Positions 1 to 9,072 of a DNA stretch of 46,554 nucleotides are shown here, one piece after another; positions within the stretch are counted from its first letter, which is position 1, and each line of letters begins with the position of its first letter. A model generated the notes under the pieces. The model saw only the letters and a program-made list of their open reading frames with translations, ran no database searches and had not been told where the DNA came from. The position numbers and the translations under genes were made by a program. The stretch is from an uncultured Candidatus Saccharibacteria bacterium (GTDB taxonomy: Bacteria > Patescibacteriota > Saccharimonadia > Saccharimonadales > Saccharimonadaceae): the NCBI GenBank assembly GCA_946404685.1, contig CAMJEK010000003.1, positions 1-46,554 on the forward strand. The letters run 5' to 3'.

Positions 1-1443
1 CTGTCCCTAGATTTGCCAAGAAATACTTATACTCTAACCGTAAACCGTGATACATCTTATGTTTCTGCTGCATCCGGTGCTGGCACATATCGCTGGGGAC
101 AATCTGTGTCTATTAGTGCTACGGTTACTACTAATGGTGTATTCAACGGCTGGACTCAGACTGCTGGTACCGCTAGTTCATTTGGCAATGCTAATACTGC
201 TTCCACTACATTCACCATGCCAAAATCTAATGCCACGATTAAGGCAAACGGTAAGATCAAAACTTTCACTTGTACAAAGAGATACCGTCTCCAAAATGCG
301 GACGGCACTTATCCTTCGTCCTATGTGAGTGCTGGTACAGAAACTATAAACTATGGCGCTACATGTAGTTATTCGCAAACCTATTCTGGATACCAACAGC
401 AGTCTACTAGCAAAACCAACATGACAGCCAACGCAACGCTTAGTTTAGATTTGCCGAGGAATACCTATTGTATAACTGGGCTCAATAGTAGTACAGACTG
501 GTTTATGTATACTGGAGACTATGGGTGTGGTTTTCGTTGGGGGCAAACCGTTACAGCCTCTGGGGTTAACCTTGAACTGAGTGAGGTATTTGACAGTTGG
601 GGGATTCAAGGTACGGCTCCATCTGGATGGAATGACACTGCCAATCCTAATACCTTTACTATGCCACAGGGTGGTGTCACTTTTTACGTAAACTATAAAT
701 GCGGTCTCTCTGCCAATAAAGAGGTCTTCAGTTCGACGGAAGCGGGAGAGCACGCTTTCGTCGTCAGAGGGGTTTGTCCAGGCAGATACAAAATCCTTGC
801 TCTTGGTGCTCCAGGCGGAGATATTGATTCGGCCCATACTGGAGGTAATGGTGGACGCTCGATCGGTACTAAGAGTTTTTCAACTGAAACAGTATTATAT
901 ATTAACGTTGGTGGGGTGGGTACTTCGAATGGTTGTATAAACAGTAACTCGGTCTGCTTTGGCGGAACTAATGGTGGTGGTGCTGGACATGCGACTGCAT
1001 CAACTAGAGCTTCGTCCGGAGGTGGGGCCTCACATGTATCTACGGTGAGTGGTGGCCTGAATAATGCAAATGTCAGAAATGGGATTATTATTGTTGCCGG
1101 TGGTGGAGGGGGAGTTGTGTATAACGGTTCTGGCGCAAATGGTGGTCTGGGTGGCGGTGCTCAAGGGGGCAAAGGAAACTATAGCGGTTGTGATGGCGGA
1201 TCGCAAACGGCGGGTGGCTCGTCTAATTGTGTTGTGGCTGGCACGGCTGGTTTTGGCGGTTCGCAACTTGCGAATGGAACTACTGCTGCTGGAGGTGGCG
1301 GTGGATGGTTTGGTGGCGGTGCTGGTGAGACCGCTGGTGGTGGTGGCTCTGGATATCTTGGTAGTGGCCTCACGGATGCAACTATGGAAAATGGCATACA
1401 GGACAACTGGGGGAGAGTTACTATCACCTATCTTGGTAATTAA
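1..1443 (+). CDS. Glycine-rich surface protein with InlB-like repeats, C-terminal part (5' truncated by window)
   Basis: Frame open from base 1 (LSLDLPRNTY...); motifs CTKRYRLQNADGTYP, GAGTYRWGQ...FNGW...FTMPKSNATI (InlB/Flg_new_2-like) and a Gly-rich C-terminal domain shared with the ORFs at 23689 and 26044. Confidence 0.8.
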   Translation: MSLDLPRNTYTLTVNRDTSYVSAASGAGTYRWGQSVSISATVTTNGVFNGWTQTAGTASSFGNANTASTTFTMPKSNATIKANGKIKTFTCTKRYRLQNADGTYPSSYVSAGTETINYGATCSYSQTYSGYQQQSTSKTNMTANATLSLDLPRNTYCITGLNSSTDWFMYTGDYGCGFRWGQTVTASGVNLELSEVFDSWGIQGTAPSGWNDTANPNTFTMPQGGVTFYVNYKCGLSANKEVFSSTEAGEHAFVVRGVCPGRYKILALGAPGGDIDSAHTGGNGGRSIGTKSFSTETVLYINVGGVGTSNGCINSNSVCFGGTNGGGAGHATASTRASSGGGASHVSTVSGGLNNANVRNGIIIVAGGGGGVVYNGSGANGGLGGGAQGGKGNYSGCDGGSQTAGGSSNCVVAGTAGFGGSQLANGTTAAGGGGGWFGGGAGETAGGGGSGYLGSGLTDATMENGIQDNWGRVTITYLGN

Positions 1444-1579
1444 ACTTAGAAGTCATTAATGTAACCGCAAACATTTTCCTGAAAAGTGCACTGGGGTTGA
1501 CAACATAATCTCCCGTGCTAATGATAACCATAGCTATGTCTTATCCGAAGTTTGTAGCCGTCTTCTGGGGCGCGACATG

Positions 1580-1588
1580 TGCTATAAT
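1580..1588 (+). promoter_or_regulatory. Extended -10 promoter (TGCTATAAT) of recA
   Basis: TGCTATAAT 27 nt upstream of ATG 1616. Confidence 0.7.
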
Positions 1589-1615
1589 AATAACAACTAT
1601 AAAAAAGGTAATACT

Positions 1616-2641
1616 ATGGCAAAAAAATCAGAAGCGGTGGCAGAAAAAACAGATAACGGCAAAAATGAAGCCTTGAAACTTGCGATTGCTCAAATCACAA
1701 AGCAATTCGGTGATGGCTCAATTATGAAACTCGGCGAAACTCCAAAAATGGATGTTGAGCTACTTCCTTCCGGTTCATTGTCTCTCGACTTGGCGCTCGG
1801 CGGAGGCTATCCTAAGGGGCGCATTATCGAAATCTATGGTCCAGAATCTTCTGGTAAAACTACCCTCACCCTTCATGCAATTGCTGAAATCCAAAAGCAA
1901 GGCGGCCAGGCAGCCTTCATTGATGCGGAGCACGCCCTTGATCCAGCCTATGCAAAACGCATCGGCGTCGACACAGCAAACCTCCTCATTTCTCAACCAG
2001 ACAATGGTGAGCAAGCTCTCGAAATTTGTGAAACCCTTGTTCGTTCCAACGCAGTCGATCTTATCGTAGTTGACTCTGTCGCTGCCCTCGTCCCACAGGC
2101 AGAAATTGATGGAGACATGGGTGACTCCCAAATGGGTCTTCAGGCTCGCTTGATGTCTCAGGCTATGCGCAAGCTGACCGGTATTATTAGCAAATCCAAA
2201 GCCACGGTCATCTTCATTAACCAGATTCGTATGAAGATTGGCGTCATGTTTGGCAACCCAGAAACCACGACTGGTGGTAACGCTCTCAAATTCTACGCTT
2301 CCGTTCGTCTTGATATTCGCCGCATTGGCCAAATTAAGGAAGGCGACAATGTAACCGGCAACCGCACTAAGGTTAAAGTTGTCAAAAACAAGATTGCTGC
2401 CCCATTCCGCACTGCCGAATTCGACATCATGTATAACGAAGGTATTTCTAAGACTGGTGACGTCCTCGACCTAGCAGTTCAATTCGGAATTATCGACAAG
2501 GCAGGCGCCTTCCTCAAATACAATGGTGAAACTATTGGCCAAGGTCGTGAAGCCGTGAAGAAACTCTTCAAAGAAAAGCCAGAATTCATGGCCGAAATCG
2601 AAGCTAAGGTCCGCGAAAAAGCTAAAGAAGCAGAAGAATAA
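1616..2641 (+). CDS. recA: Recombinase RecA
   Basis: MAKKSE...; [17 protein letters not shown] Walker [69 protein letters not shown]-track start (1577) overlaps the TGCTATAAT promoter, so ATG 1616 is preferred. Confidence 0.98.
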   Translation: MAKKSEAVAEKTDNGKNEALKLAIAQITKQFGDGSIMKLGETPKMDVELLPSGSLSLDLALGGGYPKGRIIEIYGPESSGKTTLTLHAIAEIQKQGGQAAFIDAEHALDPAYAKRIGVDTANLLISQPDNGEQALEICETLVRSNAVDLIVVDSVAALVPQAEIDGDMGDSQMGLQARLMSQAMRKLTGIISKSKATVIFINQIRMKIGVMFGNPETTTGGNALKFYASVRLDIRRIGQIKEGDNVTGNRTKVKVVKNKIAAPFRTAEFDIMYNEGISKTGDVLDLAVQFGIIDKAGAFLKYNGETIGQGREAVKKLFKEKPEFMAEIEAKVREKAKEAEE

Positions 2642-2644
2642 TTT

Positions 2645-3190
2645 ATGGAACATCCAGGCGAACTTTGGCAGGAGTATGATTTTAATGGCGAACGCATAGG
2701 GAACGGCCTTGTTCCTGGCGAATGTTATAAAACCGGCTTTAAGCTCGCCGGCGGGGCTGCGGTTATGTTATACCGTGTCCGGGATAAAGAAATCGAGTTC
2801 TTATTCCAGCATCGTTCCAAATCTCTTCGTGGGAATCCGGACAAATGGGATGTTTCGGCTGGCGGCCACATCAATGTTGGCGAATCAAAACTAGATACTA
2901 TGGTCCGAGAGGCCAGAGAAGAAATTGGCGTCTTGCTGGACAAATCCAAACTCGAATTCTCGGACACCTATGTTCGTGGCGATGCGCTTATTAATCTATA
3001 TTTCTACGATTGGACCAACGAGGAAGACAACTTTTCTTTTGATGATAAAGAAGTCGAGGAAGTCTTGTGGGTAAAAGAAGATGATCTCGAAACTTTTTGG
3101 CCAAAGCTAAAACCACAGATTTTGGACGATGAAGTTTTTGCCGCTGCCATGAAATACAAAATCCAGCAACTAAAAAAGTCATGGAAATAA
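2645..3190 (+). CDS. NUDIX hydrolase
   Basis: Nudix box GGHINVGESKLDTMVREAREEIGV; starts 3 nt after the recA stop. Confidence 0.9.
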   Translation: MEHPGELWQEYDFNGERIGNGLVPGECYKTGFKLAGGAAVMLYRVRDKEIEFLFQHRSKSLRGNPDKWDVSAGGHINVGESKLDTMVREAREEIGVLLDKSKLEFSDTYVRGDALINLYFYDWTNEEDNFSFDDKEVEEVLWVKEDDLETFWPKLKPQILDDEVFAAAMKYKIQQLKKSWK

Positions 3191-3849
3191 TAAGCCTAAA
3201 ATCGGAAGACTCTGGAAGGGCCGAGCTAAAAATCACAGATATTAAGCAGGCCGTCAAAAACCCTAACCGTGCCAATGTTTTTGTTAATAACGAATACTCA
3301 TTCTCGCTCGACATTGCTCAACTCGTTGACGAAAAACTCAAGATTGGTACGGTTCTCACCGCCGAAAAATTAAATGAGTTAAAAGATAAATCTGAATACG
3401 GAAAACTTTATCAACGTACGCTCGAATGGGTTCTCACTCGCCCGCATTCAATCAAAGAAACCAACGATTATTTATTTAAAAAAGAGGTGCGCTCCGAAAG
3501 AGACATCTCGCGTTTTCGGGACGAGATTCTTGAGCGACTAATTTCAAAAGGCCACCTTGATGACAAGCGCTTCGCCGAGTACTACGTCGAAAATCGTTTT
3601 GTCTCGAAAGGAATTTCCAAGAAGCGCATGCGCATGGAACTGATGAAAAAGGGGATTAAAAGCGAAATAATTGACGATGTATTAAATTCGAGTGCACGAA
3701 ACGATGAAGCAGAAATCAAAAAAATCATCGCCAAAAAACGTAATAAATACGACGATGAAAAGCTAATTAATTATCTTGTTCGTCAGGGTTTTGGTTTTGA
3801 GCTGGCGCGTACTCTGGTTCAGGATCCGGATTCTTGCGGAACGGATTAA
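3181..3849 (+). CDS. recX: RecX-like recombination regulator
   Basis: Three-helix repeats RPHSIKETNDYLFKKEV, ISKGHLDDKRFAEYYVENR, SKGISKKRMRMELMKKGI; located close to recA. Confidence 0.85.
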   Translation: MEIISLKSEDSGRAELKITDIKQAVKNPNRANVFVNNEYSFSLDIAQLVDEKLKIGTVLTAEKLNELKDKSEYGKLYQRTLEWVLTRPHSIKETNDYLFKKEVRSERDISRFRDEILERLISKGHLDDKRFAEYYVENRFVSKGISKKRMRMELMKKGIKSEIIDDVLNSSARNDEAEIKKIIAKKRNKYDDEKLINYLVRQGFGFELARTLVQDPDSCGTD

Positions 3850-4384
3850 CAAAATTCGGGATAAAATCTTCGTGTTCTAGGCGCTCTTTGATTTTCTTCT
3901 CTTCGTCCTTCACGATGACTTTGTAGTCATTGATCTCGACGATTTCAGAACGTGGAATTGTCAATTCGGAATCAAAAAATGATTTGAGTGCTGGACGTTG
4001 GACGATGAGCTGTTGAATAATGAAATCGTTTTCTGTACAGGTAAAGCCAGAGACCTTGCCAAGCCTAGATTTCTTTTTAGTTTCGACTTTGAGACCAATT
4101 AAATCGAACTTGAGTTTCAAGACCTTTGCGATCTTCACGACGTCATCTTCGGAAACGATTTCCTCGATAGAATCAATGACCATTCCATATTGAGAAAACT
4201 CGCGCACGCTCTTGATGTCGAGGACATGTTCGTCTTTTCCGTCGACGAGTGGGCCATGTACGAGAAATCCAAGAATCTTCAAATCATCTGGATCAATAAT
4301 CGCTTTGCGCGTCCATGCAACTGGACCGCCGGCCTGCAAGCTTAAGACTGGTGTTTCAATTAACTTCGACCCATTGATTAACAT
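3767..4384 (-). CDS. PRC-barrel domain protein
   Basis: Two PRC-barrel-like segments (LSLQAGGPVAWTRKAIIDPDDLKILGFLVHGP; LKLKFDLIGLKVETKKKSRLGKVSGFTC); TATAAT 6 nt upstream of ATG. Confidence 0.7.
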   Translation of the reverse strand: MLINGSKLIETPVLSLQAGGPVAWTRKAIIDPDDLKILGFLVHGPLVDGKDEHVLDIKSVREFSQYGMVIDSIEEIVSEDDVVKIAKVLKLKFDLIGLKVETKKKSRLGKVSGFTCTENDFIIQQLIVQRPALKSFFDSELTIPRSEIVEINDYKVIVKDEEKKIKERLEHEDFIPNFVNPFRKNPDPEPEYAPAQNQNPDEQDN

Positions 4385-4458
4385 AACCTAATTATATCAC
4401 AAGTGGCACTTGTCTATCTCTGGAAAAAATGCCTCAAAAATGTTATAATTTTCATTAC

Positions 4459-6258
4459 ATGAATCCTGAGAAAATCCGAAATTTTTGCATTATTGCCCAT
4501 ATCGATCACGGCAAGTCCACTCTCGCAGATCGCATGATGGAAATAACTGGCACCGTAGAGAAGCGCGAAATGAAAGCGCAGCTTCTTGATTCAATGGAAC
4601 TTGAACGCGAAAAAGGTATCACAATTAAACTCACCCCAGTCACGATGAACTGGAAGGGCTATATGCTAAATCTTATCGACACTCCGGGACACGTCGATTT
4701 TTCTTACGAAGTCTCGCGAAGCCTTCAAGCAGTCGAAACGGCTGTGCTCGTAGTTGATGCTACGCAAGGTATTCAGGCTCAGACTTTGGCCAACGTTTAT
4801 CTTGCCATTGAACAAAATCTCGAGATTATTCCAGTTATCAATAAAATCGATCTTCCGGCTGCGGATGTTGAAAAAGTTTCTGCCGAAATTATTAATCTTC
4901 TTGGCTGCAAAAAAGAGGATATCATCGGAGTCTCTGCTAAAACCGGACTTAATGTTGACCAGGTTCTAGACAAAATTGTTGAGAAAGGTCCATCAGCAGG
5001 AAAGCAACATCCGGAGCTCCCAGCGGATGGCACAGAACCAACTCGTGCCCTTATCTTTGATTCTTATTTCGACGATTATCGCGGTGTCGTTCTTTACGTG
5101 CGCGTTGTTGATGGGACAATTCCAAAAAATTCTGAAATCCACATGATGGCAAACCATAACAATGGTCTCGCTCTTGAAGTAGGGAAACTCACTCCAAAAA
5201 TGTCGCCAAAAGACGACCTAAAAGAAGGTGAAATTGGTTACATCGTCACTAATCTTAAAACCACTCGCGAAGCAAAAGTTGGTGATACTGTTACGCTTGC
5301 CAAAAAGCAAGCCACCGACCCACTTCCGGGCTACAAGGAAGTCTTGCCGTTCGTCTATGCTGGTTTCTTCCCAGTTTCAAACGATCAATACAAGGACTTA
5401 AAAGAAGCAATCGAAAAACTTGCCCTCTCTGATTCAGCACTGAGATTCGAACCAGAAAATTCCCCAGTTTTGGGATTTGGTCTTCGTATTGGTTTTCTTG
5501 GGCTGCTTCACATGGATATTATCAGGGAACGTCTCGAACGTGAGTTTAAACTAGATTTAATTGTTACGAACCCATCGACCAACTATCACGTCGTCCTAAA
5601 CAACAATGAAGAAATCGAAATCAAATCTGCTGCCGACCTTCCGGATATTTCTGAAGTTAAGGAAATCAAAGAGCCGTGGGTCAAGGGCGAGATTATTTTG
5701 CCATCAAATATGATTGGAAACGTCCTAAATCTAATCAATGAAAAGCGCGGACATCAAACCAACCTCAGCTATATCGAAGATCGCGCCGTGATTGACTTTG
5801 AAGCCCCAATGGCCAACTTGTTGACTGACTTTTATGATCAATTGAAATCCGCAACCTCCGGCTACGCCTCGTTTAACTATGAGCTTAGTGGTTACCATAC
5901 CGAAGATCTCGTTCGTGTCGACTTTCTTATCGCCGGCAACAAGATGGACGCACTTTCAATCATGTGTCATAAAACCGAAGCTGACAAAATCGGTAGGGAA
6001 ACAACGAAGAAATTGAAGGAAGTTATTCCCCGCCAAAATTTCGAAGTTGCCATCCAGGCTGCTGTTGGTGCCCGTATCATCTCTCGAGAAACTATCGGTG
6101 CGTATCGCAAAGATGTGACAGTAAAAATCCATACTGGCGACCGTGATCGCAAAGCTAAACTTCTTGAAAAACAGAAACGTGGCAAGGCACGCTTGAAGCG
6201 TTTTGGAAAAATCGACATCCCGTCAGACGCATTCACCGTCATGTTAAAACGCGACTAA
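4459..6258 (+). CDS. lepA: Elongation factor 4 (LepA)
   Basis: MNPEKIRNFCIIAHIDHGKSTLADRMMEITGTVEKREMKAQLLDSMELEREKGITIKL. ORF-track start 4429 lies upstream of the TGTTATAAT at 4441-4449; ATG 4459 is the canonical start. Confidence 0.97.
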   Translation: MNPEKIRNFCIIAHIDHGKSTLADRMMEITGTVEKREMKAQLLDSMELEREKGITIKLTPVTMNWKGYMLNLIDTPGHVDFSYEVSRSLQAVETAVLVVDATQGIQAQTLANVYLAIEQNLEIIPVINKIDLPAADVEKVSAEIINLLGCKKEDIIGVSAKTGLNVDQVLDKIVEKGPSAGKQHPELPADGTEPTRALIFDSYFDDYRGVVLYVRVVDGTIPKNSEIHMMANHNNGLALEVGKLTPKMSPKDDLKEGEIGYIVTNLKTTREAKVGDTVTLAKKQATDPLPGYKEVLPFVYAGFFPVSNDQYKDLKEAIEKLALSDSALRFEPENSPVLGFGLRIGFLGLLHMDIIRERLEREFKLDLIVTNPSTNYHVVLNNNEEIEIKSAADLPDISEVKEIKEPWVKGEIILPSNMIGNVLNLINEKRGHQTNLSYIEDRAVIDFEAPMANLLTDFYDQLKSATSGYASFNYELSGYHTEDLVRVDFLIAGNKMDALSIMCHKTEADKIGRETTKKLKEVIPRQNFEVAIQAAVGARIISRETIGAYRKDVTVKIHTGDRDRKAKLLEKQKRGKARLKRFGKIDIPSDAFTVMLKRD

Positions 6259-6275
6259 TTTGCTATAATAAAAAT

Positions 6276-6776
6276 ATGAAGAAAATCGCACTTGGTTTTT
6301 CAATCGTCTTGGCATTTATGCCACTAACTACTCTCGCTCTAACTAGTGATCAAGAGGCGGTTATTTCTGGAGAATGCGATACAATCCGTGAGACGTTGAA
6401 AATGATTCAGCGCGCCGATTCAAAAGTCCGCACCCACCTTGGCGCCTACTATGAAAACATCCTCAACAAGTTTATGAAGCCGCTAAACAACCGTCTAGTT
6501 GAAACGAATATTCCAAGCAACGAATTGATTAATGCTCAGGTTAATCTCAAAAACGCCAAAGATAAATTTTCCGAAGACTTCATTGTCTACCAAAGAATTC
6601 TTGGTGACGAATTAATCCAAATCGACTGCCGCAATAATCCTAAAGGTTTTTATGATAAACTCGTCGAAGTACGACAAGCTCGCGCTATTGTTCGAGATGA
6701 TGTTCAGAAAACCAACGCTTTAATCTACGAATATCGTAATTCGGTTACGAGAATGATGGAGGGTCTAAATGACTAA
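6276..6776 (+). CDS. Hypothetical secreted protein
   Basis: N-terminal signal-like MKKIALGFSIVLAFMPLTTLALT; TGCTATAAT with 6-nt spacer to ATG. Confidence 0.6.
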   Translation: MKKIALGFSIVLAFMPLTTLALTSDQEAVISGECDTIRETLKMIQRADSKVRTHLGAYYENILNKFMKPLNNRLVETNIPSNELINAQVNLKNAKDKFSEDFIVYQRILGDELIQIDCRNNPKGFYDKLVEVRQARAIVRDDVQKTNALIYEYRNSVTRMMEGLND

Positions 6777-7098
6777 AGGCGGACGAAACTTGCTGATTCT
6801 TGGAGTTGCCGCAGTTGCTATTTCTGTTGTTGCGACTGGAGTAAGCCTCCTTATCTATCATAATTCTGGCGACATTTATCTCGATCGCTCCCGACCAGGC
6901 TTTTTGCCAGACGAAGAGGAAATTGAAGAAGAGGAAACCAAGCGTGAAAACTCCTACGAGTTTAGTAGTGAGGGTGAGATTAATAAATCCGTTATGAAAG
7001 AATATTTGGAAAAACTTGATCAAGAAATCCAGGGAATCAAGGCTGTCGAAAAACCGTATAGTGATGATGCCCTCTACGATTCAGTCTTTGGGCTTTAG
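6769..7098 (+). CDS. Hypothetical single-TM protein
   Basis: TM segment LLILGVAAVAISVVATGVSLLIY; overlaps the preceding gene by 8 nt. Confidence 0.55.
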   Translation: MTKGGRNLLILGVAAVAISVVATGVSLLIYHNSGDIYLDRSRPGFLPDEEEIEEEETKRENSYEFSSEGEINKSVMKEYLEKLDQEIQGIKAVEKPYSDDALYDSVFGL

Positions 7099-8309
7099 TC
7101 TTTGAACGTTTCCCTGGCGAAGCTGTCATTTTCGCCAGTTAGAATCATTAGAATTAGATAGCCGTTGTCGCGGTACTCGTTGAGTTTTACTGCAAGTGCG
7201 TCGTTCATTTCTGCGGGTTCGGCAATCTCCGGATTCTCGAGCTCCTTAATTAAATCTTCTGGGGTCAAAATTGGAAGCTCAGGATTCTCGCGCGTCAAAA
7301 ATGTTGGTAGCCAAAACAGCTTCTTTACTTTATCGAACGTATTCTTGTACATGTGACGGACTTCTAATTGGCGCATATTTTGAAGCGGTTGATAAGCAAC
7401 CACTACGCCATTTAGTCCCAACCTTTCGGACTCTTCGAGCGCAATATTAATTACAGTTTCTACCTCTTCTGGGTGGTGGGCATAATCAGAATAAACATTC
7501 TTCGCGACTTTTTCAAAACGACGACCGACTCCTGGAAACTCATTGATGACTGCAATAATTTCCTCTTCGGAAAGTTCCGGCATCAAAATTTTGAATGCAC
7601 GAAGCGCAAGCGTCGCATCAAAGCGGCGAGCCTCGCCCACGAGAGTGATACGTTTGTCCGATTCCCCGCCTTCGATTACGATTTCTGATTGCGCCCTAAA
7701 TTGATCAAACGCTGCATGATAATCCTCGCGAGTAGGATAAATATCGGCATGGTCATAAGTTTCAGACGGAATTATTGAAATATATGGATGGAAATGTAGG
7801 AAGTTACGATCAAATTCATCGGCTTCGTAGATAAAGTACTTATCTCCCGCTTTATACGAACCAGCCGGCGCAAACTTCAAAGTCGAGCCAACAATGTGTG
7901 CTGCAGGAAGACCAAATTTTTGGCCCAAGAAAACCAGAAGAGCGGTGGTTGTAGTTTTACCGTGAGTTCCGGCAACTGCAATCATTTTCATTCCCGCCTC
8001 CTTTAGAATAAATGCAATCAATTCATCACGTTTTGAAATCTTAATTCCAAGTTGCTTTGCGGCCAAGTATTCCGGGTTATCGCTCTTAATCGCGGATGAA
8101 TGGACATACCAATCCACGTCGCCAAGTTCTTCTAGGAAGGTTCCGTCTTGTGGACCGATTTTTACCTTAATATTTCGTTTCTCGAGTTCTGGCATCATGT
8201 CACCATCAGAGGCAAGGTCTGACCCCACAACTTCAATACCAGCGTCGCTTGCCATCAATGCTAGTGGCCCCATCCCCTTTCCAGATATACCAGAGATATA
8301 TATTTTCAT
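7095..8309 (-). CDS. murC: UDP-N-acetylmuramate--L-alanine ligase / MurC-like Mur ligase
   Basis: ISGISGKGMGPLALMASDAG, AVAGTHGKTTTTALL, YEADEFDRNFLHFHPYISIIPSETYDHADIY, FPGVGRRFE..YSDYAHHPEEV. Confidence 0.88.
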   Translation of the reverse strand: MKIYISGISGKGMGPLALMASDAGIEVVGSDLASDGDMMPELEKRNIKVKIGPQDGTFLEELGDVDWYVHSSAIKSDNPEYLAAKQLGIKISKRDELIAFILKEAGMKMIAVAGTHGKTTTTALLVFLGQKFGLPAAHIVGSTLKFAPAGSYKAGDKYFIYEADEFDRNFLHFHPYISIIPSETYDHADIYPTREDYHAAFDQFRAQSEIVIEGGESDKRITLVGEARRFDATLALRAFKILMPELSEEEIIAVINEFPGVGRRFEKVAKNVYSDYAHHPEEVETVINIALEESERLGLNGVVVAYQPLQNMRQLEVRHMYKNTFDKVKKLFWLPTFLTRENPELPILTPEDLIKELENPEIAEPAEMNDALAVKLNEYRDNGYLILMILTGENDSFARETFKD

Positions 8310-8323
8310 GATATAATTTTACC

Positions 8324-8725
8324 ATGAAAATCACCTCAGAAGAAGGGATGCTCGAGTTTGGGCGTGAGTTTGCAAAAAAGCTGCATGCTCCTGCGGTTAT
8401 TGAACTTGTTGGCGACGTTGGTGCGGGCAAGACTACTTTTGTACGTGGTCTCGCCGAAGGTCTCGGCGTAAAAGAATCAGTCACTAGTCCGAGCTTCACG
8501 ATTTCGAAAGAATACGCTTTTGATGGTGGCATCCTTATTCATTACGATTTTTATCGCTTACAAGACCCAGGTCTTATGCTCGGAGATTTGGAAGAGTCAT
8601 TGAGCGACCCGTCCGCTATTGTTTTGGTTGAGTGGGCCGATTCGGTTGCCGGCATTCTGCCTGAAGATCGCATTCGCATCGAGATTAAATATTTAGACGA
8701 CGGAGGTAGGGAAATAATACTATGA
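8324..8725 (+). CDS. tsaE: tRNA t6A biosynthesis ATPase TsaE
   Basis: ELVGDVGAGKTTFVRGLAEGLG..VTSPSFTISKEY, HYDFYRL, VLVEWAD. Confidence 0.93.
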   Translation: MKITSEEGMLEFGREFAKKLHAPAVIELVGDVGAGKTTFVRGLAEGLGVKESVTSPSFTISKEYAFDGGILIHYDFYRLQDPGLMLGDLEESLSDPSAIVLVEWADSVAGILPEDRIRIEIKYLDDGGREIIL

Positions 8726-9054
8726 AAATGTACTTAGACACTTCTAGTCCAGTCACAATTCTAAAATTGGATGACAAAGAATATACCTGGGAGTCTGGCC
8801 GTGATCTCGCCGAGAAACTTCACGGTTTCCTGCGCGACAAGCTCGCCGAAAACGGAGCCACCTGGCAGGATATCGAAGAAATAACTTTTATGTCTGGCCC
8901 AGGTTCATTTACTGGTCTTCGCATTGGTGCCGCTGTGGTTAATTCCCTTGCTCACGAACTTCAGATTCCGCTCTATAATCACAAAGGTGAAAAAGTTCAA
9001 ATCATCCTGCCGGACTATGGCCGCGCCGCCAATATTACTGCCCCGAAAAAATAA
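8722..9054 (+). CDS. tsaB: TsaB-like protein, N-terminal domain only (110 aa)
   Basis: MYLDTSSP, FMSGPGSFTGLRIGAAVVNSLAHEL typical of TsaB; about half canonical length. Confidence 0.75.
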   Translation: MKMYLDTSSPVTILKLDDKEYTWESGRDLAEKLHGFLRDKLAENGATWQDIEEITFMSGPGSFTGLRIGAAVVNSLAHELQIPLYNHKGEKVQIILPDYGRAANITAPKK

Positions 9055-9072
9055 CTTAAAAAGGAGGATTCC

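Noticed and set aside
1179-1427. Proline-rich minus-strand ORF
   Set aside because: Reverse complement of the Gly-rich coding tract; compositional artefact.
1487-1530. TTGACA with TAATGA about 16 nt downstream in the recA upstream region, possible small RNA
   Set aside because: Weak -10 and no terminator or ORF following; insufficient support.
1775-2332. 185-aa minus-strand ORF inside recA
   Set aside because: Antisense to a highly conserved gene; no promoter or family signature.
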